Source: Litsea cubeba
Taxonomy: Eukaryota; Streptophyta; Magnoliopsida; Laurales; Lauraceae
Length of the DNA stretch: 64,000 nucleotides
Assembly (NCBI GenBank): GCA_012931725.1
Contig: CM022944.1
Span: 35,495,342-35,559,341, forward strand
Reading direction: 5' to 3'
Under the pieces are notes generated by a model. It was not told the DNA's origin, did no database searches, and worked only from the letters and a program-made list of their open reading frames with translations. The translations under genes and the position numbers were made by a program. Positions 59,470 to 64,000 of this stretch are shown piece after piece; position 1 is the stretch's first letter; each line of letters begins with the position of its first letter.

Positions 59470-59876
59470 TTTTGGCATGAAAGCCAGGTTTTTGTTTGTG
59501 GCATGGAAGCCAATTTGGCATGAGAGCCAGCTTTCTTGGGCATTGATAGCCGAGTTTTTTTTGTTTGTGGCATCTATAGCCAGTTTTGGTGGCATTGATA
59601 GCCGAATTTGTGTTTGGTGTGGCATTGATAGCCGGGTTGTTTGTGGCATCTAGCCGGTTTTTGGTGGCATTGATAGCCTGTTTTGTTTTGGTGGCATTGA
59701 TAGCCGTTTTTTTTTTTTTTGAAATCCAAGTTTTTTTTTTTTGTTTGTGGCATTGATAGCCAGTTTTAATTTGGTGGCATTGATAGCCGTTTTGTGGCAT
59801 TTATAGCCGGTTTGTGGCATTTATAGCCTGTTTTGATGGCATCTATAGCCTGTTTTGATGGCATTTATAGCCGGTT
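59470..59876. repeat. GGC-ATNNATA-GCC tandem array, G3 copy
   Basis: About sixteen diverged units with cores GGCATGAAAGCC, GGCATTGATAGCC, GGCATCTATAGCC and GGCATTTATAGCC, joined by GGTTTTGGT-like linkers. It is longer than in G1. Open frames over it are products of the repeat, not genes. Confidence 0.8.
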
Positions 59877-59893
59877 TAGGTTTTCAAAAAAAT

Positions 59894-60357
59894 GCAAGTA
59901 TCGACTAAAAGTCGCCTCCCTGCTGAATGTTTCCTTGCAAGTATCGATGGAATGTCGCATCCTTGCTCATTCGGTTGCGAGTATCGATGGAATGGTCGCA
60001 TCCTCTGCGGATTTGGGTGCAAGTATCGATGGAATGTCGCATCCTTGCTTTTCAAAAATTTTGGTTTTGCGGGTACTGACTTGATGTCGTTGTCCCCCAC
60101 GATTTTTTGAAATTTGTGGTTTTCCTCGAACCTTTGGGTTATGGATATCAACTGAAATGTTGCGTCTCCACATTTTTTTAGGTTTTTTTCGAACCTTTGA
60201 AATTTGGGTTGTGGATATCAACTGAAATGTTGCATCTCCACAGTTTTGGATTTTGCAAGTACCGACGAAATGTCGCTTCCCTGCGATTTTGGAAGTGTCG
60301 AACGTGGTTCGCTTGCTTCCGATTTGTGCGAGTATCGACTAAGCGTCGCTTCCTCGC
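59894..60357. repeat. Hairpin-unit array, G3 copy (nine units)
   Basis: Units start at about 59894, 59937, 59977, 60019, 60069, 60141, 60211, 60255 and 60328. Compared with G1 there is one extra unit of the GTGGA...TCCAC type, with inner stem CAAC/GTTG. The unit at 60255 has CGAC/GTCG where G1 has the wobble pair CGAT/GTCG. Confidence 0.75.
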
Positions 60358-60697
60358 GGTTTTTGAAAAACCATTTTTTTTGTTTAAAGACACGAGGGTC
60401 ATAAGTTTTGACCTAAAACCATTTAGCGGTAAAAGGCAGGGTGGACTAGGGTGGAAATCCCTGAATCCGGATTTTGTTTCAAACCATGAATTTTGGGTTC
60501 AAGGGTTGAAATTTTGGTCAAGTTAGGGAAAGGTTCCTAAACTTGGATATATATTTTTTTTTTGAACAATGAAACGATAAAAGTAAGCATTGTTTTAGAT
60601 TTCTAGAAATTTCAACATTTGATATGAAAATTCTAAAATAGATGGTGGGTTTAGCGAGCGTGTACCTGGAAACCGGTTTTGGCCGTACAGGCATGCT

Positions 60698-60715
60698 CTT
60701 ACCCAGTTGGGTAAG
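60698..60715. other. Conserved hairpin just after the pol stop (G3 copy)
   Basis: CTTACCC-AGTT-GGGTAAG, identical to the G1 copy, 3 nt beyond the pol stop at 60719-60721. Confidence 0.7.
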
Positions 60716-60718
60716 TCT

Positions 60719-63700
60719 TCAAGGGTAGTACCGCTTTAATAACTTGCCGTTGATGGGCAGCATACATCTGTCACCTTCCATGTTTAGGAGTGCGTATGCG
60801 CCGTTGGAAGAAAACCTTGTCGATGATGTAGGGTCCCTCCCATTTTGGCTTCAAATTTGCCTTGGACTTGTGAGCGAAGACCATTGGTCTTTTTAACCGC
60901 AAGAACCAAGTCATTCTTTTTGTAGGCACGTTGCCTGACCTTTTTATCGAAAGATTCTGCCATGCGTGCTTGGTAAAGTTCAATGCTTTGTTGAGCTTTC
61001 GAGCCGTCTCTCATTCGAGATTGTCCAGCTCATGGAGCCGGCAATTTGACATTGCTTTCTTGAGTCATGTCATTTTGCAAGGATACCCTCAAGGAGGAAT
61101 TTGTACTTCCAAGGGTACGACAGCTTCACATCCATAGACCAAGGAGAATGGTGTGCTATGGGTTGGTCCTCGAACGGTGGTTCGATAGGCCCACAAAGTT
61201 TCAGACATTTGTCGCTCCAATCTCTTTTGTGACTAGAGACCATTTTCTTGAGGATTTTGCAGAGTGTCTTGTTGAAAGCTTCTGCTAATCCGTTTGCTGC
61301 CGGATTGTATGGAGTCGAAGGACAGCTTTGGATTTTGTATTTGTCGCAGAATCTGTAGAATCGATGATCCCGGAACTGTGGTCCGTTATCATGGACGAAT
61401 CTTTTGGGTATGCCGAAACGACAAATGATGTTGGTGCGTAGGAACTGAAGGACTGATGAGGTCTTCATTTCGTTAAACGCAAATGCTTCTGACCACTTGG
61501 AGAAGTAATCCGTAGCGGCGAAGATGAAGCGATGACCTTTGCTTGAAGGGGGAGAAATAGGACCTATGATGTCCATACCCCAGGCTTCGAAAGGCCATGA
61601 GATCGCTGTAGGATGCAGCCATTCTGGAGGCATTTGAATGTAATCTCCATGAACTTGCATTGTTGGCAGCGCTTAGCAAATTTGCATGCGTCAAGCTACC
61701 ACGGTAGGCCAGTAATATCCTAACCTTTTTATCTGATCATAGAGCTTAGGTCCAGCTGATGAGCTCCGCCAAAGACCAGCATGAACTTCTTTGAGTGTTT
61801 CTTCAGCCTCTTGTGTGACAAGCAGCGTAGAAGTACTCCGTTGAAGGATTTTCTGTAAAGGATTTTTGAAGGAATATCCAAATGAAAGCTTGGGGTTCGC
61901 CTTGGATGCTTACCCTTTCTTTTGGATCTTCAGGTAGGATTCCGAACATAATGTATATCAATGAACGGATCCCTCCAGTCGCCAATTGAAGTTTGAAGGA
62001 TTGAAAATCCGACTTCCCGACCACTTGGTGGCATTCAGCAACTGCTTGGTGTGTGTTAAGAGGAGGAGGATTCTTCTTCTTCGCACACTGTGATTTGCAT
62101 GTTTTCCCCTTCTGGATTGCCATGGATGCGGCAAGTCCGGCTAGGGCATCCGCACGTATGTTTTCACCTCTACGAATGTGGGTGATGTGACAGATGTCAA
62201 ACTTTTGAGAAAGATTGTGCCTTGTTGTAGTAGGGCAACAAATCTGGCTCTTCCTGACTTCAAATTTCTGATTCATCTGGTTTGACGATCAGTTGAGAGT
62301 CTCCAAAGACTTCCAGCATGGTGATACCGGATTCGATGGCGAGTTCCAATCCTAAGATCAGAGCTTGATATTCAGCTGCATTGTTTGTGCATGGTTCCAG
62401 TAGCGAGAAAGCGTGTGGAATCATGTATTTGTCGGGGCTAACAAAGAGGATGCCAACTCCCGAGATCAGCTGTCTTTTTTCATTTGTCCTGGTTGCACCG
62501 TCAAAGTACATATCCCAGGAGGCACTTTGTGAGAAAGTCTCCACATTGTAGACTGGTTCGTCTGGGAGATCATCTCTGAGTGGAGAATCTTTAGGCAATG
62601 GATGCTCTGCGAGGAAGTCCGCTAGAGCTTGTCCTTGATTGCTTTTGTGGTACATACCTAATATCAAATTGTGACAGAAGGATGGGACCATTTTGCCAGT
62701 CGAGCATTGAGAGAACCTGCCTTTGTGACAAGGACCTTCAAGAGGTTGACCCTCGAGACCAGGTAGACTGTGTTGGAAAGCAAGTAGTGACGCAGCTTTT
62801 GTACGGCGAACATCACTGCAAGACATTCTTTTTCGACTGGAGAGTAGCGATGCTCTGCACCTACTAGCATGCGGCTGAGGTAATATAGAGCAGCTTCTTT
62901 TCTTTGATCATTTTCTTGCGCAAGCAGAGCTCCCAGAGAGTGATCAAGGGCTCAAGATGAATGGTTTTCCAGTGGTAGGAGCAGCTAACACTGGAGGTTT
63001 TGTCAGGTATGACTTGATGTCTTGGAAAGCAGCTTCACAGTCAGCATCCCAGACAAAGTTTACACCTTTTTTCATCAACCGGGAGAATGGACGGCATTTC
63101 CCCGAAAGATTGGAGATGAACCGTCTGATGTAGGCCAATCTCCCTTGAAGCCCTTTGAGTTCTCTCAAGGTTCTTGGAGAGGGCATTTCTAGAATGGCTT
63201 TGACTTTTATGGGGTCAAGCTCTATTCCAGCTTTCCGAACTAAGAATCCGAGGAACTTACCCGACGAGACGCCGAAGAAGCATTTCAATGGATTCATTCG
63301 CAGTTTGTGTTTGCGAAGCCGGAGGAAGACTTCTCGAAGGTTTTCGAGATGATCTTCTTTTCTTTTGCTTTTGACGGCGAGGTCATCAACGTAACATTCA
63401 ACCGTCTTGTGCTGCATATCTTGGAATATTTTCATCATAGCCCTCTGATATGTGGCACCAGCATTTTCAGACCAAATGGCATGACAGTGTAACAATACAC
63501 GCCAAATGGGGTTCGAAAGGATGTATGTTTTTCATCCTCAGGATGCATCTTTATCTGATTATAGCCAGAGAAACCATCCATGAATGTCATTCGCTCGAAT
63601 CCACAGGTATTATCAATCATTACCTCTGGTATGGGGAGCGGAAATTCATCTTTTGGGCATGCGCCATTCAGGTCTCTATAATCAATACAGACCCTGATCT

Positions 63701-64000
63701 GCCCATTTTCTTTGTCACGGGGACAATGTTGGCCAACCATTCAGGATGTTGTTCCTCAGGATGAAGCCGACGCTTTGAGTTTTTGAACTTCTTGTTCAAT
63801 TTTATCCATCACATCTGGACGGAATCTTCTTTGGCCTTGCTTGACAGGCTTGATGTCTTCTTGAAGATTGAGTTTGTGAACTGCTATTTTGGGGTCTAAG
63901 CCTGGCATTTCAGCGTAAGACCATGCAAAGCAATCAACGAACTCACGAAGAAAGGAGATATACTCGGTAACTCATCATCCTTTATATTCTTGCTTATGAA
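60719..64000 (-). pseudogene. pol: G3 pol: RT, RNase H, second RNase H, integrase, with many indels
   Basis: Same protein as in G1. RT catalytic YVDD at 63382-63393; RNase H (LVGAEHRYSPVEKECLAVMF near 62860); second RNase H, with the stretch that G1 has lost by frameshift intact here (YFDGATRTNEKRQLISGVGI near 62500-62450); integrase core (DNGPQF near 61380, NGLAEAF near 61285); end at 60719. The frame changes at least ten times, for example near 63465, 62950 (an 8-bp loss), 62690, 62270, 61990, 61660, 61190, 61010, 60860 and 60800, mostly through single-base gains or losses. Substitutions versus G1 are few. The 5' part lies beyond the window. Confidence 0.85.

Larger units (their letters stand above)
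50576..64000 (-). mobile_element. G3: Tat-type Ty3/gypsy element, 3' part
   Basis: Same family as G1, inserted in the protease/RT part of T. Visible: 3' LTR 50576-53196, polypurine tract, spacer with 55-bp repeats, the antisense gene with promoter 54221-59050, repeat-rich 3' region, and pol from 60719 to the window end on the - strand. The left flank is AGTAA; the right flank lies outside. It is the best source for the full layout of the antisense gene. Pol has many single-base indels. Confidence 0.9.

Overview
The window is plant nuclear DNA, almost certainly from an angiosperm with a large, repeat-rich genome. It is made entirely of LTR retrotransposons nested inside one another. I recognise no ordinary host gene, rRNA, tRNA, bacterial or organelle sequence. 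The plant assignment rests on the lineages seen: a Sirevirus (Ty1/copia), a Tekay/Del-like chromovirus with a chromodomain, and Tat-type Ty3/gypsy elements with two RNase H domains and an extra antisense gene. Species cannot be told.

Reading the nesting from outside in. (1) A Tat-type element, here called G0 (+ strand), is the oldest visible layer: integrase end 6568-7345, repeat-rich 3' region 7346-9090, antisense gene 9091-11995. (2) A decayed copia element, C0 (up to 6567), sits in the G0 integrase, and a Tekay-like LTR piece, L1 (11996-13862), sits in the G0 antisense gene. (3) A chromovirus, T (- strand), starts at 13863 inside L1. (4) T was hit twice by Tat elements: G1 (16811-48558, 5-bp target duplication CCCGG) split its integrase, and G3 (50576 to beyond 64000) split its protease/RT region. 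(5) G1 was hit by a 3.8-kb solo LTR, S (26546-30337, duplication ACGCC), in its RT, and by a complete young Sirevirus (36764-44254, duplication GTAGT) in codon 24 of its gag.

The Tat elements (about 20.5 kb for G1 once its insertions are removed) carry, in order: 2.4-2.6-kb LTR, leader with ~156-bp repeats, long gag ORF, protease, G-patch-like domain, RT, RNase H, second RNase H, integrase, a tandem-repeat 3' region, then a five-exon gene on the opposite strand with its own TATA box. That gene encodes a plant-mobile-domain-like N-terminal half and an acidic plus coiled-coil C-terminal half. It is present three times with identical intron positions. All three copies are broken, but G3 keeps the whole layout, including a 10-nt first coding exon.

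The Sirevirus is the only intact element: one 1,619-codon gag-pol frame, LTRs differing by about three substitutions and one indel, matching target duplications, PBS, and several polypurine tracts. G1 is older: its two LTRs differ by roughly 2 percent over the shared 1.5 kb, which agrees with the nesting order.

The most unusual signals are non-coding. The Tat 3' region holds an array of 30-nt hairpin units whose two stems vary with compensatory changes. The copia, Sirevirus and Tekay-type LTR families each carry their own regularly spaced array of short perfect palindromes, often about 21 bp (two helical turns) apart. Exact alignments, folding energies and database searches could not be run.
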